A DNA stretch of 64,000 nt from an uncultured Rhodospirillaceae bacterium. Lineage in GTDB: Bacteria; Pseudomonadota; Alphaproteobacteria; Rhodospirillales; Casp-alpha2. A program made the position numbers and the translations under genes. Within the stretch, counting starts at the first letter, position 1; each line of letters opens with the position of its first letter. Below the pieces are notes generated by a model that searched no databases, was not told where the DNA came from, and saw only the letters and a list, made by a program, of their open reading frames with translations. The DNA is taken from positions 23,692 through 87,691 of the forward strand of contig CAJWCU010000016.1 of NCBI GenBank assembly GCA_913030825.1. The letters run 5' to 3'. Below, one piece after another: positions 9,040 through 18,958 of the stretch.

Positions 9040-12000
9040 TCAGGTCGAGAGGAAATCCGCCAAAGCGCGGCCCAGCCGGGCGAACGATACCGGTTTCTGG
9101 AAAAAGGCGTCGGCACCTCCGGAAAGCGCCGTTTCCTCGGTCAGGGTATCGCTATAGCCCGTGCACAAAATGCAGGGTACGTCGGAGCGGATTTCCTTAA
9201 TCTGTCGAATAAGTTCCATCCCGCGCATATCCGGCATGATCTGGTCCGAAATCACCGCCCGCCATAGATCGGGGGTTTCGCGAAATACTTCCAACGCCTC
9301 TGTCCCGTCGGCGCAGACGCCTACCTCGTAGCCCAGGCGTTCCAGGCCGATGGACACCATATCGGCGACGTCCCGTTCATCGTCGACGATCAGGATCATG
9401 CCCTGACCGTCGATCTTTTCCGTCACTTCCTCGCCGGCGATGACTTCCGACTGGGCGCTGGCGCAGGGCAGGAAAATTTCGAACTGCGTCCCCTTGCCCA
9501 AGCGCGTGGTGACCCGGATCGCCCCGTGGTGGGCGGTGACGATGCCGTGGACCACCGCAAGGCCCAAGCCCGTGCCCTTTCCCGCCTCCTTGGTCGTGAA
9601 GAAGGGATCGAAGACACGCCGCAACACCTTTTCCGGGATGCCGGGGCCGGTGTCTTCGACGGAGACACGCACATGGTCCCGATCCGCATCGATGCCACCG
9701 GCAATCAGCTGCCAGACATCGGGCTCGGTCTCGCGGATCTCCATGAAGTCTTCGGGCGTCGTCTTGACCGGCCCGTCGTGCACGCGGAGAAGATCCGCAC
9801 CCGCCGGCACCCGGTCGACGCTCATGGTGATCATGCCGTCCTCACCGGAGAATGCGTCGTTGGCATTGACCCCCAGATTCATCAGAACCTGTGACATCTG
9901 GCCCGCGTTGGTCATGGCGGTGGCTTCGGCATCCGAAGGCTTGAACACCACCCGCGATGTGACCGGCAGGGTGCCGGACAGCAACGTCGCCGCCTCCTCG
10001 GCGATGGCATTCATGTCGATGACGCTCTGCTCGCCGTGCGATGCCCGCGAAAATGCGAGGATCTGGCTGACCAGTTGCTTCGCCCGCTCCCCGGCCTTGG
10101 CCACGCGTTGGGCGAAATTGTGCTGCGGCGTTCCTTCTTCCAAGTCCTCGATCAAGAACTCGTTGAATCCCATCATGGCGCCGAGCAGGTTGTTGAAGTC
10201 ATGGGCGATGCCGCCGGCCAGGCGGCCGACCGCCTCCATCTTCTGCGCTTGTTGCAACTGTGATTCGATCTCTCGGATTTCCGACACATCGACGTAAAAG
10301 GAACAGACGCCGGTCACTTCACCATCCGGCGTCAGCATGGGCGCCTTGATGTTCGTCGTCGTCAGGGTGCGGCCGTCGGCGCAATCGATCATCACCTCTT
10401 TCATGATCGGGGTGCGATCGGCAATCAGGCGGGCGTCGTCTTCGTCGCTGATGCGGCCTTCTTCCTCGCCGAACAGGTCGGCGGCGCGGCGGCCGACGAC
10501 GTCCAGCAAATCCCATCCCTTCCAATCCAGGAAGGTCTTGTTCATGGCAAGGTAGCGCCCGCTCGTCGTCTTGATCGCGATCCCCGCGGGCGCGTTTTCG
10601 AACAGGCCCCGGAACCGGGATTCGCTTTCCTTCAACGCCGTATCCGCGCGCACGCGGTCGGTGATGTCGAGGATCGCCGTGCCGATCCCGAATATATCGT
10701 TCTCCGCGTTTCGGACCGGGAACTTGATGTACTGCAGCATCCGCTCGCCGTCGGCATGTTCCGCCAAGGCCGCCATTTCGAATTCGACGGGTTCTCCCGA
10801 CTGGATCACCCGGGCCTCCTGTTCGGTGATCAGCCGCGCATCGCCCCCCGGGAATAGATCCTCCGACGTCTTGCCCAGGATTTCGGCCATCGGCTTGTTG
10901 ATCCATTGGGAATAGCTTTCGTTGGCGAACTGGAACCGGCCGTTGAGGTCCTTCAGGTTCATGAGCATGGGCACGTTCTGAGTGATCGCTTGGAGCTTGG
11001 CCTCGCTTTCCCGGATGGCGGTCTCCGCGTTCTTCTCGTCGGTGACGTCCATCGCCGCGGTCCCGATGCCGATGATATCGCCGTTCGGGTCGGTTACCGG
11101 AAACTTGATGTAGTGGAGAATTCGGCCCAGCAACTCCGCACTGATCCCGGGGGCTTCGAATTCGACCGTATCGCCGCTGGCCAGAACACCCCGATCATAT
11201 TCGGTCAGGTCCTTGGCCGGCTCCCTGTCGAATGCCTGGGCGACGGTCTTGCCGATGAAATGCTCCGGCGTCTTGTTGCGCGACGCTGCAAACAGCTTGT
11301 TGACGAACAGGTAGGTCCCGTCCGGATCTTTCAGATTCAAGTAGATCGGGAGGTTGTCCGTGAAGGCCCGCAACCATGCCTGACTTTGACGCAGGGCATC
11401 GTCGGCGATCTTTTGTTCGGTGACATCAAGAATCAAGCCTTCGACGACCCAACCGTCGCGGACGTCCTGGACCGCACGGCAGCGTTCGAACACCCAACGC
11501 ACGGCTCCGTCCGCCCGCACCATCCGATACGTCAGCTCCATCGGTCGGCCGGCTGAAAAGGCGCGGATCGTTTCCGTCCGATAGGTCTCCCGGTCCTCGG
11601 GGTGGAAGATCCGCATATCACCGGCGTTCAATTGTTCCATCACCTGGGCGGCCGTCCAGCCGACGATCTGCTCGGCGCCCTCGCTCAGGAACTCCGCTTC
11701 GATCCGCCCGCTGTTGTGGCGGATGCTCCGATAGACCATGCCGGGAACGTTTTCGACCAGCGTCGACAATTGCCGTTCGCGCGCCCTCAAGTCGGTCAGA
11801 TCGACGCTGACCGAGACGAGGCCGACCGTCTTGCCGTTCTCGTCCTTAAACGGGTACTTGGTGATCAATAGGTTGTGGTTCTTGCCGTCGGCGAACGGCC
11901 GCTCGACCTCGCGGGACCGCATGACACCCTGGGTTCTGGCAAGGTCTTCCTGGCCTTGAATTTCGGACGGATCGGTCCCCATGATCTCCGCCAAGCCCAT

Positions 12001-15000
12001 GATGTCGTTGCCGATGACGTCTTCCTGGGCAAGACCGTACCAATCGCAGAAGGTCTGGTTGACCAGGGTATAGCGTTCGTCCTGATTGTTCATGGTCACG
12101 CCGACCGGCAGGTTGTCGATCAGTGACCGCAATACCCGTTCGTGACGCTGCAACGCCTTGCGCGCCTCGACTTCCTCGGTCACGTCGATGCTGACCGAGC
12201 CGATCCGCGAGACTTTGCGATTCTGGTCGAAGATGGGAAAGTTTGTGATGCTGATCGTATGGGTGCGATTGTCGGCGAAGGTTCGTTCGACTTCGCGGCT
12301 GCGAATTTCGCCCTTTTCAACGACCTCCAGTTCGTGACGGGTTCGGGTTCCCTCGTCACCGGGGGACAGGGCGTTTTCGTCCAACACCCGCCGCATGGCC
12401 TTCAGATCGTCCGACGGCACGCCGTACCATTTGGTGTAGATCGAATTCGCGCGCTCCAGGCGACCCTCGGCATTCTTGATCAGGATCCCGGCCGGCAGGT
12501 GGTCGATGATCGAGTTGACGAGGCTTTCGCTTTCGCGGAGCTCGCGCGTCCGCTCGGCGACCGTCAATTCCAGGACTTCGGCCTGGCGGGCCAGGGCTTC
12601 CTCGACCTCCTTACGTTTGGTGATGTCGTAATGCCAGACCAGGGCCGCCTTTTCACCTTCGAATTCGACGACCCGTGAATGCATCAAAAGCCAGAATTCC
12701 GTTCCGTCCAGGCGCTTGCGCCGAACCTCTACCGCATCGACGCCGCCGTTTTCGTCGAAATCCCGGGCCACCTTTTCCAGTTCCGCCGGATCCGCATAGG
12801 TATCCGCCATGGACACGGCGTTGAACTCTTCCTCGCTCTCGGCGCCGAAGATGTCGAGTAAGCTCTGGTTGACGAACAGGCGCCGGCGTGGCGTGCGGGC
12901 GACGATGGCGACGCCGACGGGGCTGCGTTCCAGAACAGCGCGCAGGTTGGCCTCGGACCGCCGCAATTCACTCTCGGCACGCCGGCGTTCGGCGATCTCC
13001 TGGGTCAATTCGACCGTGCGGTCGGCGACCATGTCCTCGAGCTTCTCCAGATGCGCCTGCAGCGCCCGCTCTGCGCGCCGTTCATCGGAAATATCCAGGA
13101 TCGCCGTGCCGATCCCGAGGATACCGCCGGCGCTGTCGCGGACCGGAAACTTGAACTGCCGCAACACGGCCGGGCGGCCGTAGCGTTCCATGCCGAGAAC
13201 GGAATCGGTCTCATGCACCAAGACTTCGCCAAGTTCTAGGACCTTGCGGTCCTCTTCCTTGACTTCTTCGGCACGGTCCGCAGGCAAGAGGTCTTTACTC
13301 GTCTTGCCGGGCAGGTCCTCGGCCTTGATCCCATGCCATTCGGCGAATTCCTCGTTGCAGAACTGGAACACGCCGTCCGTGCCTTTCATCGACAACATGA
13401 TCGGCACGTTGTTGGTGATGGCGAACAGACGCGCCTGCGTTTCCTCCAGCGATTGCTGGGCCCGCTTCTGTTTCGTGATGTCCGTCATCGCCGTGCCGAC
13501 GCCGGTGACCCGACCGGTGGAATCGCGAACGGGGAACTTGATGACATTCAAGATCATCGGCTCGCCGTTCTCGTCGAAATTGCGATTGGAGATCAGCTCC
13601 CGGATCCTGACCTCGCCGGTTTCGACGACCTCACTTTCCAATTCAAATATTTGCGCCACGCGGTCCGTCGGGTTGTAGTCATTGGCCGTCTGACCGACGA
13701 TCTTATCGGCATCCATGTCATACCAGGCGGCAAACGCCGGGTTGGCAGCCTTCAGGCGCCCATCCAGGTCCTTCAGGGCCAGCATGATCGGCACGTTTTC
13801 CGTAATCGCCAGAAGATGCGCGCGGGCCTCTTCCAAGGACCGCTGGGCGACCTTTTGCTCCGTGATATCGGTCATCGCCGTGCCGACGGCCATGATCTCG
13901 CCTTGGGCGTCGTAGACAGGGAATTTGATCATCCGGAATATCGTCGGATTGCCGTCCGGTCGGCGTTGCAGTTCTGACACCGCTTCCTCGACGACGACTT
14001 CGCCGGTCTCGATCACCCGCTGGTCCAGGGCTTCGACGACCGCGGCCCGGCCGGGGTTCAAGATGTCACGTGAGGTCTTGCCGGGGACCTCCTGCACGGT
14101 CAGGCCGTGCCACCGCGCGAACCCTGCATTGCCTTCCATGTAGCGGCCGTCGAGGCCCTTCAGGGACAGGATGATCGGTACGTTGTCGGTGATCGCCCGC
14201 AGGCGCGCGCGGGCGTCCTCGAGGATTTTCTGAGTAGCCTTCTGATCGGAAATATCCGTCCACAAGGTGCCAACCAATTCCACCTCGCCGGCATGATCGT
14301 AGATCGGAAATTTGGAGACCAGGGCAGCGTAGACGGTTCCGTCGCGGGCGATGCGGACCGCTTCCCGGGTGATCGACCGCCCTTCCTCGAGCACCGCTTT
14401 GTCCTCTTGCCTGATATCGGCAAGGATCTCGTCGCTGTTCAGACCGAGTTCATCGACGGTCTTGCCATAGGCTTCGTCCGCCGAAACACCGTAGTTCTTC
14501 TCGTAGACTTTGTTGACAAAGACGTAGCGTCGGTCGCGCCCCTTGAGCGACAGGGAACTGGGCAATGCATTGACGACGTCACTGAACCGGCGTTCGATGG
14601 ACTGCCGCTCGCGTTCAGAATCCCGCTGTTCCTCGCGGACCATAACCAACGACGTCAGGGCGGCCAGGGAGCGTGCCAAGGATTGCTCTTCCAAGGTCCA
14701 GCGCCGCGGTTCGCCGACATGCTCCAAGCAAAGAACGCCCTTCAGGTCACCGCCGACATGAACGGCCATATCCAGCATGGAAGTAATTCCGTGTTTGCCC
14801 AGATAGGCCTCGGCGAATTCCAGGGTACGCGGATCGTTGATCGCATCGTGGGCGTCGATGACCTCGGTTTGCTGAAGGGTCTTGAAATACTGAGGGAAGG
14901 CGTCCCGTTCCAGGATCAACCCCCCGTCATGGGTGCCCTGGCTCAGGGTGAACAAATCCATACAGTCGAGACAGGTCATCTCCGGACAGGCGCGCCACAC

Positions 15001-16443
15001 GCTGACCCGTTCGACGCCGAGCGTTTCCGCCGCGACCTGCGTGAGAAGAGCGAAGGCATCACCGGCATTCGACGATGCCATGGCTTCGCTGGCGACGATC
15101 CGGTCGAGGGCGGCATGATAGTTCTTCAACACCCTCTCGCGTTCGCGGGCCTCCCGCTCCCACGTCGTGCGTTCCGTGATGTCGACGCCCAACGCGCCGA
15201 CCGCAAGCAGATCCCCATCACGCCCGGTAATCGGAAACTTGGTGATTTCCAGGCGATGTACGGTTCCGTCGGCGTATATGCGGTCCTGCTCCCGAACCGT
15301 GTTTTCACCCGATTTCTCGACGTCCTTCTCCTGGGCCCGGGAGGCGGCCCAGGAGGCTTCCCATTCGGGGAAACGTTCTTCGTTGGACCAACCGAGTGCC
15401 TCGGTCTGAGGCACGCCGTAGCGCCGGGAGAATTCCTTGTTGATCAGTTTATAACGGCCGTCCGGTGTCTTGACCGTGACCCCGTGCGGCAGGTTGTCGA
15501 CGATCGCCGACAACAGCGCTTCGTTGCCGCGCATGGTCTCTTCGGAGCGCACGCGATCGATCTCCGCGGACACGCGCCCGGCGAAAAACTCCAGAACCGA
15601 TTTGCAGGAATCGTCCAGCGCCAGCGCCGACCGGCGCATCGCGACGATCAACCCCTGACAGCCGCCGTTCGCATCGATCAACGGGATCCCGAGGTATCCT
15701 TCGATCCCGTTTTCCGCCAGATGCGGATCGTCGGGGAAGGCACCGGCCACACCTTGCGGGTATAGGCACATCACGTTCCCCCGAACGACTTCGGCACAGG
15801 GCGAGCCGTCCAGCCGGTATCTGAAACCGTCTTGAAACTCACCGTCGATGAAGGCGGCGCGGGCCTCCATGAACGATCCGTCCAGGGACAGACCGCCGAC
15901 CAGGACGCTGTCGAAACCCATTTCCCGGCACATGGCCGCCGCCAACTGGCGCAGGAATTCGATGCCGACAGATCGCGCGGTCGCATCGACGATGTTGCGC
16001 ACCAGGCGTTCGATCAATTCCCCTTGGGAGACCCGCCGCCCCATGCCGCGGTATCCCATGAACCGATCGCCCTCGAACACGGGCACGCCACTGATCGAAA
16101 TCGGATAGGTACTGCCGTCGGGCCTCGAACTTGTGAAAGTGAAATCCCGAAATGGCTCCCGCGCCGCGATGATACGGGCGTATTCATCCCAAACCGCATC
16201 CTGTTGAATGCCGGTCTGAAGATCGCGCCGCGAGGCGCCGATGCAATGCTCCGGCTTGATGCCGGCCGCTTCAAACACCTGATCCGACACATAGGTGAAC
16301 CGGTCGTCGGCATCGGTTTCCCAGAACCAATCGGCACTGGCCCGCGCGAAATCCAGCAGGCGGCTGTCCGGCGACGCGCCATCGCCGCCGGGCCCGTCGG
16401 GGCGGCGCGGTGTCTTCGACCTGTCGGATGGTGGCTTGGGCAT
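9040..16443 (-). CDS. Giant soluble hybrid sensor histidine kinase with 13 PAS domains
   Basis: 2467 residues. The ATG follows GGAGGAGG. No signal peptide or membrane helix is visible, so it should be cytosolic. Reading the repeats by eye gives PAS 1 (about 30-140), a GAF domain (about 145-300), PAS 2 (about 305-430), a second GAF (about 435-600), then eleven further PAS/PAC units of about 130 residues to about 2055. After these come a HisKA domain whose H-box is GGIAHDFNNLLG (about 2075), an HATPase domain with VEDTGPGIP and GKGTGLGLAVVHG, and a C-terminal receiver with the acceptor Asp in ISDQIMPDM (about 2399). Several PAS units (4, 5, 6, 11 and 12 in order) are close copies sharing AIT-NVP--L-LK-LDGR and KFPV----G-I-GIGTA. 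This type of kinase autophosphorylates on His and passes phosphate to a receiver. Signals are unknown. It is probably the last gene of a four-gene signalling operon. Confidence 0.93.
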   Translation of the reverse strand: MPKPPSDRSKTPRRPDGPGGDGASPDSRLLDFARASADWFWETDADDRFTYVSDQVFEAAGIKPEHCIGASRRDLQTGIQQDAVWDEYARIIAAREPFRDFTFTSSRPDGSTYPISISGVPVFEGDRFMGYRGMGRRVSQGELIERLVRNIVDATARSVGIEFLRQLAAAMCREMGFDSVLVGGLSLDGSFMEARAAFIDGEFQDGFRYRLDGSPCAEVVRGNVMCLYPQGVAGAFPDDPHLAENGIEGYLGIPLIDANGGCQGLIVAMRRSALALDDSCKSVLEFFAGRVSAEIDRVRSEETMRGNEALLSAIVDNLPHGVTVKTPDGRYKLINKEFSRRYGVPQTEALGWSNEERFPEWEASWAASRAQEKDVEKSGENTVREQDRIYADGTVHRLEITKFPITGRDGDLLAVGALGVDITERTTWEREARERERVLKNYHAALDRIVASEAMASSNAGDAFALLTQVAAETLGVERVSVWRACPEMTCLDCMDLFTLSQGTHDGGLILERDAFPQYFKTLQQTEVIDAHDAINDPRTLEFAEAYLGKHGITSMLDMAVHVGGDLKGVLCLEHVGEPRRWTLEEQSLARSLAALTSLVMVREEQRDSERERQSIERRFSDVVNALPSSLSLKGRDRRYVFVNKVYEKNYGVSADEAYGKTVDELGLNSDEILADIRQEDKAVLEEGRSITREAVRIARDGTVYAALVSKFPIYDHAGEVELVGTLWTDISDQKATQKILEDARARLRAITDNVPIILSLKGLDGRYMEGNAGFARWHGLTVQEVPGKTSRDILNPGRAAVVEALDQRVIETGEVVVEEAVSELQRRPDGNPTIFRMIKFPVYDAQGEIMAVGTAMTDITEQKVAQRSLEEARAHLLAITENVPIMLALKDLDGRLKAANPAFAAWYDMDADKIVGQTANDYNPTDRVAQIFELESEVVETGEVRIRELISNRNFDENGEPMILNVIKFPVRDSTGRVTGVGTAMTDITKQKRAQQSLEETQARLFAITNNVPIMLSMKGTDGVFQFCNEEFAEWHGIKAEDLPGKTSKDLLPADRAEEVKEEDRKVLELGEVLVHETDSVLGMERYGRPAVLRQFKFPVRDSAGGILGIGTAILDISDERRAERALQAHLEKLEDMVADRTVELTQEIAERRRAESELRRSEANLRAVLERSPVGVAIVARTPRRRLFVNQSLLDIFGAESEEEFNAVSMADTYADPAELEKVARDFDENGGVDAVEVRRKRLDGTEFWLLMHSRVVEFEGEKAALVWHYDITKRKEVEEALARQAEVLELTVAERTRELRESESLVNSIIDHLPAGILIKNAEGRLERANSIYTKWYGVPSDDLKAMRRVLDENALSPGDEGTRTRHELEVVEKGEIRSREVERTFADNRTHTISITNFPIFDQNRKVSRIGSVSIDVTEEVEARKALQRHERVLRSLIDNLPVGVTMNNQDERYTLVNQTFCDWYGLAQEDVIGNDIMGLAEIMGTDPSEIQGQEDLARTQGVMRSREVERPFADGKNHNLLITKYPFKDENGKTVGLVSVSVDLTDLRARERQLSTLVENVPGMVYRSIRHNSGRIEAEFLSEGAEQIVGWTAAQVMEQLNAGDMRIFHPEDRETYRTETIRAFSAGRPMELTYRMVRADGAVRWVFERCRAVQDVRDGWVVEGLILDVTEQKIADDALRQSQAWLRAFTDNLPIYLNLKDPDGTYLFVNKLFAASRNKTPEHFIGKTVAQAFDREPAKDLTEYDRGVLASGDTVEFEAPGISAELLGRILHYIKFPVTDPNGDIIGIGTAAMDVTDEKNAETAIRESEAKLQAITQNVPMLMNLKDLNGRFQFANESYSQWINKPMAEILGKTSEDLFPGGDARLITEQEARVIQSGEPVEFEMAALAEHADGERMLQYIKFPVRNAENDIFGIGTAILDITDRVRADTALKESESRFRGLFENAPAGIAIKTTSGRYLAMNKTFLDWKGWDLLDVVGRRAADLFGEEEGRISDEDDARLIADRTPIMKEVMIDCADGRTLTTTNIKAPMLTPDGEVTGVCSFYVDVSEIREIESQLQQAQKMEAVGRLAGGIAHDFNNLLGAMMGFNEFLIEDLEEGTPQHNFAQRVAKAGERAKQLVSQILAFSRASHGEQSVIDMNAIAEEAATLLSGTLPVTSRVVFKPSDAEATAMTNAGQMSQVLMNLGVNANDAFSGEDGMITMSVDRVPAGADLLRVHDGPVKTTPEDFMEIRETEPDVWQLIAGGIDADRDHVRVSVEDTGPGIPEKVLRRVFDPFFTTKEAGKGTGLGLAVVHGIVTAHHGAIRVTTRLGKGTQFEIFLPCASAQSEVIAGEEVTEKIDGQGMILIVDDERDVADMVSIGLERLGYEVGVCADGTEALEVFRETPDLWRAVISDQIMPDMRGMELIRQIKEIRSDVPCILCTGYSDTLTEETALSGGADAFFQKPVSFARLGRALADFLST

Positions 16444-16526
16444 TTTCCTCCTCCCGGAAGGCTCAATCAGCCGAACCCATGCTGCCTATCTTGCCCGCCC
16501 AGAACGTCCGGGCGCGACTCTTTTCA

Positions 16527-18197
16527 TCACAACCCCGCATCAGCCAGCCGGAACGCCTCCTCAGGCGGCAGCGGAGGACAGAACAGAAACCCTTGCACAA
16601 CGTCGACACCGTGCTCCGCCAAAAACTCCGCCTGTTCATTGTTTTCAACGCCTTCGGCGACAACTTCCAGGTCCAGCGCATGGGCGACCCGGGCGATCGC
16701 GGTCACGACCTCGCAGGCCTGACGGTCGGTCGGCAGGCCGCTGACAAAGGAGCGGTCGATCTTCAAGATGCTGACCGGCAGGCGCGCCAATCGCGACAGC
16801 GAGGAATAGCCGGTACCGAAATCCTCGACCGATATCCGCAGGCCCGCGGACCGCAAGGCCGACATCATGGAAATACCCCGGTCGGCCTCCCGCGTCGCCA
16901 TGGATTCCGTCAGTTCGATTTCGATCAGGGACGGCGGAACGTCATAGGCGTTGATGACCTTCATGAAATCCTTGGCGTCGCGGTGGAGAAGCTGGCTCGG
17001 CGGCACGTTGATGGAAATCGGCAGCGGCTGCTTGCCCGCGTCACGCCGCGCGCGCAGCAAGCCGCAGACCTCGTGCAAGACCCAATCGGTGATCGGCACG
17101 ATCAAACCCGTATCCTCGGCAAGCGGGATGAATTCTTCCGGCGCGATCAGGCCGCGCTCCGGGTGGCGCCAGCGGATCAACGCTTCGAAGCCGCTGTACC
17201 CGCGGCCGGCGATATCGATCTTCGGCTGCAGATCCAATTCAAAGCCGTCGTATTCGAAAGCTTCGCGCAAATCCCGCTCCAATCGCAGGTTGGCGCCGGC
17301 ACTTTCGATCATGTCCGGCGAACATTCGCGGACCGCGACACCCGCCCGCCGGGCGTCCTCCAACGCCAATTCGGCGGAACGGAAACACTTCCCGATATCG
17401 GCAGCCCCGGTGCCGGCATCGGCGATCCCGACATTGATCCCCAAATAGAACGGCATGCCTTCCAGCTCGAACGCCTGATCGAAGCTGCTGGTGATCGATC
17501 CCGCGGCTATTTCCGGCAACAAAGGACCACGGTCCTGACCATCGATCACCGCGAACGTGGCATCCGAATAACGGGCCACCAGGCCGCGCATCCCGACCAC
17601 GGCCTGTAGCCGCTTGCCCGCCAAATCGACCAAGCGGGACCAGATCGCATCGCCCACCGGACCGGCCACGTTGCGCGGCTTGTTCAGGCCGACCATCATG
17701 ATTCGGAAGCTGTCGCCGATGATTCCCGTATCCGCCAACAGATCGGCGGCATGGCGATACGCGTCGGAACGCGACGGCAATTCGCCGGCAATCGCCGACC
17801 GTTTGGTTTCAAGGGGCGACAGCGGCGTCGACGGTTGCGCGCTGCATTCGTCGATCATGCAGAAAAGCCGCCCAGGCGCCAGGCCCGGTATGCAAGAGAG
17901 CCCCAGGCTGAGGTGCCGCCCCTGACGATCACGCACCGTCAGGCGACGGGTCAGGCCGTCCTCGTGGGATTTGACCACGTCGGACAGATGGCCCGCCACG
18001 GCATCGGCGTCGCCGCCGGACAAAAGATCCTGCAGAAACATCAGCTGATTGCCGGAAATGCCCGGGATGGAGATATGTTCCGCCATCGCCTGGGTCATCA
18101 AAAAACGGCCTTCGCCGTCGACGGTGAAAACGATGCCGTCGCCGCCGGAAACCTGATGGGCCGCGGACCGGCTGTCTGAATTGAAGTTCACGGACAT
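16527..18197 (-). CDS. Degenerate GGDEF / EAL domain cyclic-di-GMP protein
   Basis: 556 residues. A PAS-like N-terminal region (about 20-120) is followed by a GGDEF-fold region (about 150-300) in which the signature is replaced by RYSDATFAV near residue 211, so diguanylate cyclase activity is not expected. The EAL domain (about 310-550) has FEALIRWRHP with the catalytic Glu near 336, ISINVPPSQL, an ELTES metal-site Glu, LKIDRSFV with its Lys, and AEGVEN. The usual Asp-Asp-Phe-Gly-Thr-Gly loop reads VEDFGTGYSS, so the first metal-binding Asp has become Glu (near residue 459). It may still hydrolyse c-di-GMP, or merely bind it. It lies 58 bases after the coiled-coil gene and 83 bases before the giant kinase, all on one strand. 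Confidence 0.85.
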   Translation of the reverse strand: MSVNFNSDSRSAAHQVSGGDGIVFTVDGEGRFLMTQAMAEHISIPGISGNQLMFLQDLLSGGDADAVAGHLSDVVKSHEDGLTRRLTVRDRQGRHLSLGLSCIPGLAPGRLFCMIDECSAQPSTPLSPLETKRSAIAGELPSRSDAYRHAADLLADTGIIGDSFRIMMVGLNKPRNVAGPVGDAIWSRLVDLAGKRLQAVVGMRGLVARYSDATFAVIDGQDRGPLLPEIAAGSITSSFDQAFELEGMPFYLGINVGIADAGTGAADIGKCFRSAELALEDARRAGVAVRECSPDMIESAGANLRLERDLREAFEYDGFELDLQPKIDIAGRGYSGFEALIRWRHPERGLIAPEEFIPLAEDTGLIVPITDWVLHEVCGLLRARRDAGKQPLPISINVPPSQLLHRDAKDFMKVINAYDVPPSLIEIELTESMATREADRGISMMSALRSAGLRISVEDFGTGYSSLSRLARLPVSILKIDRSFVSGLPTDRQACEVVTAIARVAHALDLEVVAEGVENNEQAEFLAEHGVDVVQGFLFCPPLPPEEAFRLADAGL

Positions 18198-18255
18198 GTC
18201 CCCTTATTGATTGTTTGTTTCCGATGTCCCCAAGCGTGTCGTGTATTCAGGCGTC

Positions 18256-18594
18256 TTACGCGGCAGTTTTGACCTTTGCCGTGACGCCATCGCCACCCGT
18301 GTCGGCGCAGCGATCGAGCCAATTGTCGGCGGTCTCGCCGAGTCGTTGGGCAGAGCGGCGCAACGCGGATATGCGAATCGCATAAACGCCGAGACGGTAT
18401 TCTTCGGCTGTCGCCTCAAGGGCCTCCACCCGGTTGCCCAACCCGTCGATGGCCGCCTTGAAGTCACCGACCTCGGCCCGAAGATCGCGGTTTTCCACCT
18501 CTAGTCGGGCGACGGCGGCACGCAAACGGTCGATCGCCGCCATCCGCCGGTCGGCGGCCGTGTCCTGCGCGGGGGTCGTATTATCAAGCAGCAT
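18256..18594 (-). CDS. Small coiled-coil protein overlapping a receiver gene
   Basis: 112 residues. The ATG at 18594 lies inside the 3' end of the receiver gene (11-base overlap), preceded by AGGAGG within that gene, so translation is probably coupled. Residues about 18-70 carry a regular heptad pattern (for example LRAAVARLEVENRDLRAEV and IDGLGNRVEALEATAEEYR), predicting a coiled coil that should dimerise. The C-terminal third is helical and basic, with no recognisable domain. No signal peptide. I do not recognise a family. The overlap suggests it works with the single-domain receiver, for instance as its binding partner or output adaptor; that is inference. Confidence 0.72.
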   Translation of the reverse strand: MLLDNTTPAQDTAADRRMAAIDRLRAAVARLEVENRDLRAEVGDFKAAIDGLGNRVEALEATAEEYRLGVYAIRISALRRSAQRLGETADNWLDRCADTGGDGVTAKVKTAA

Positions 18595-18958
18595 GGTCCA
18601 AAGCCTCCTCTAAGGCCGATTCCAGGTCGCGCGCGCCGAACGGCTTGCGCAGGACCTTGGCATTGGCCAGCACTTCGAAAAGATTTTCATAGGGCCGGAT
18701 CACCCCTTTGTACCCGCCGGTCATACCGAGGACGGGAATCCGGGAGCCCAGCTTGTTCAATTCCGTCACCAACTCGATACCGTCGGCACCGGGCATGAAG
18801 ATGTCGGTGATGATTACGTCGACATCCTGTTCGCGCAGGATCGTCAGGCATCGTTGACCGTTCTCCGCCGGTGTCGCCGAATGGCCCAGGCGTTCGAGCA
18901 ACAGGACGACATAGGCCCGGTGGTCATTGTCGTCGTCAACTACGAGGATATTGGCCAT
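18584..18958 (-). CDS. Single-domain response regulator (CheY-like receiver)
   Basis: 124 residues, a receiver domain alone. The acidic residues Asp8-Asp9-Asp10 follow strand 1 (ILVVDDDND), the acceptor is Asp52 in VIITDIFMPGADG, the switch Thr lies in VLGMTGG, and the conserved Lys is in VLRKPFGARDL. No output domain is present, so it must act by protein-protein contact or as a phosphate shuttle. It is the first gene of a minus-strand series with the coiled-coil protein (overlapping), the EAL protein and the hybrid kinase. The receiver of that kinase and this protein could form a phosphorelay, which is inference from position. Confidence 0.88.
   Translation of the reverse strand: MANILVVDDDNDHRAYVVLLLERLGHSATPAENGQRCLTILREQDVDVIITDIFMPGADGIELVTELNKLGSRIPVLGMTGGYKGVIRPYENLFEVLANAKVLRKPFGARDLESALEEALDHAA

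Noticed and set aside
9040..16443. Several separate PAS sensor genes instead of one giant gene
   Set aside because: The frame is continuous over 7.4 kb with one good ribosome binding site and only one kinase/receiver end.
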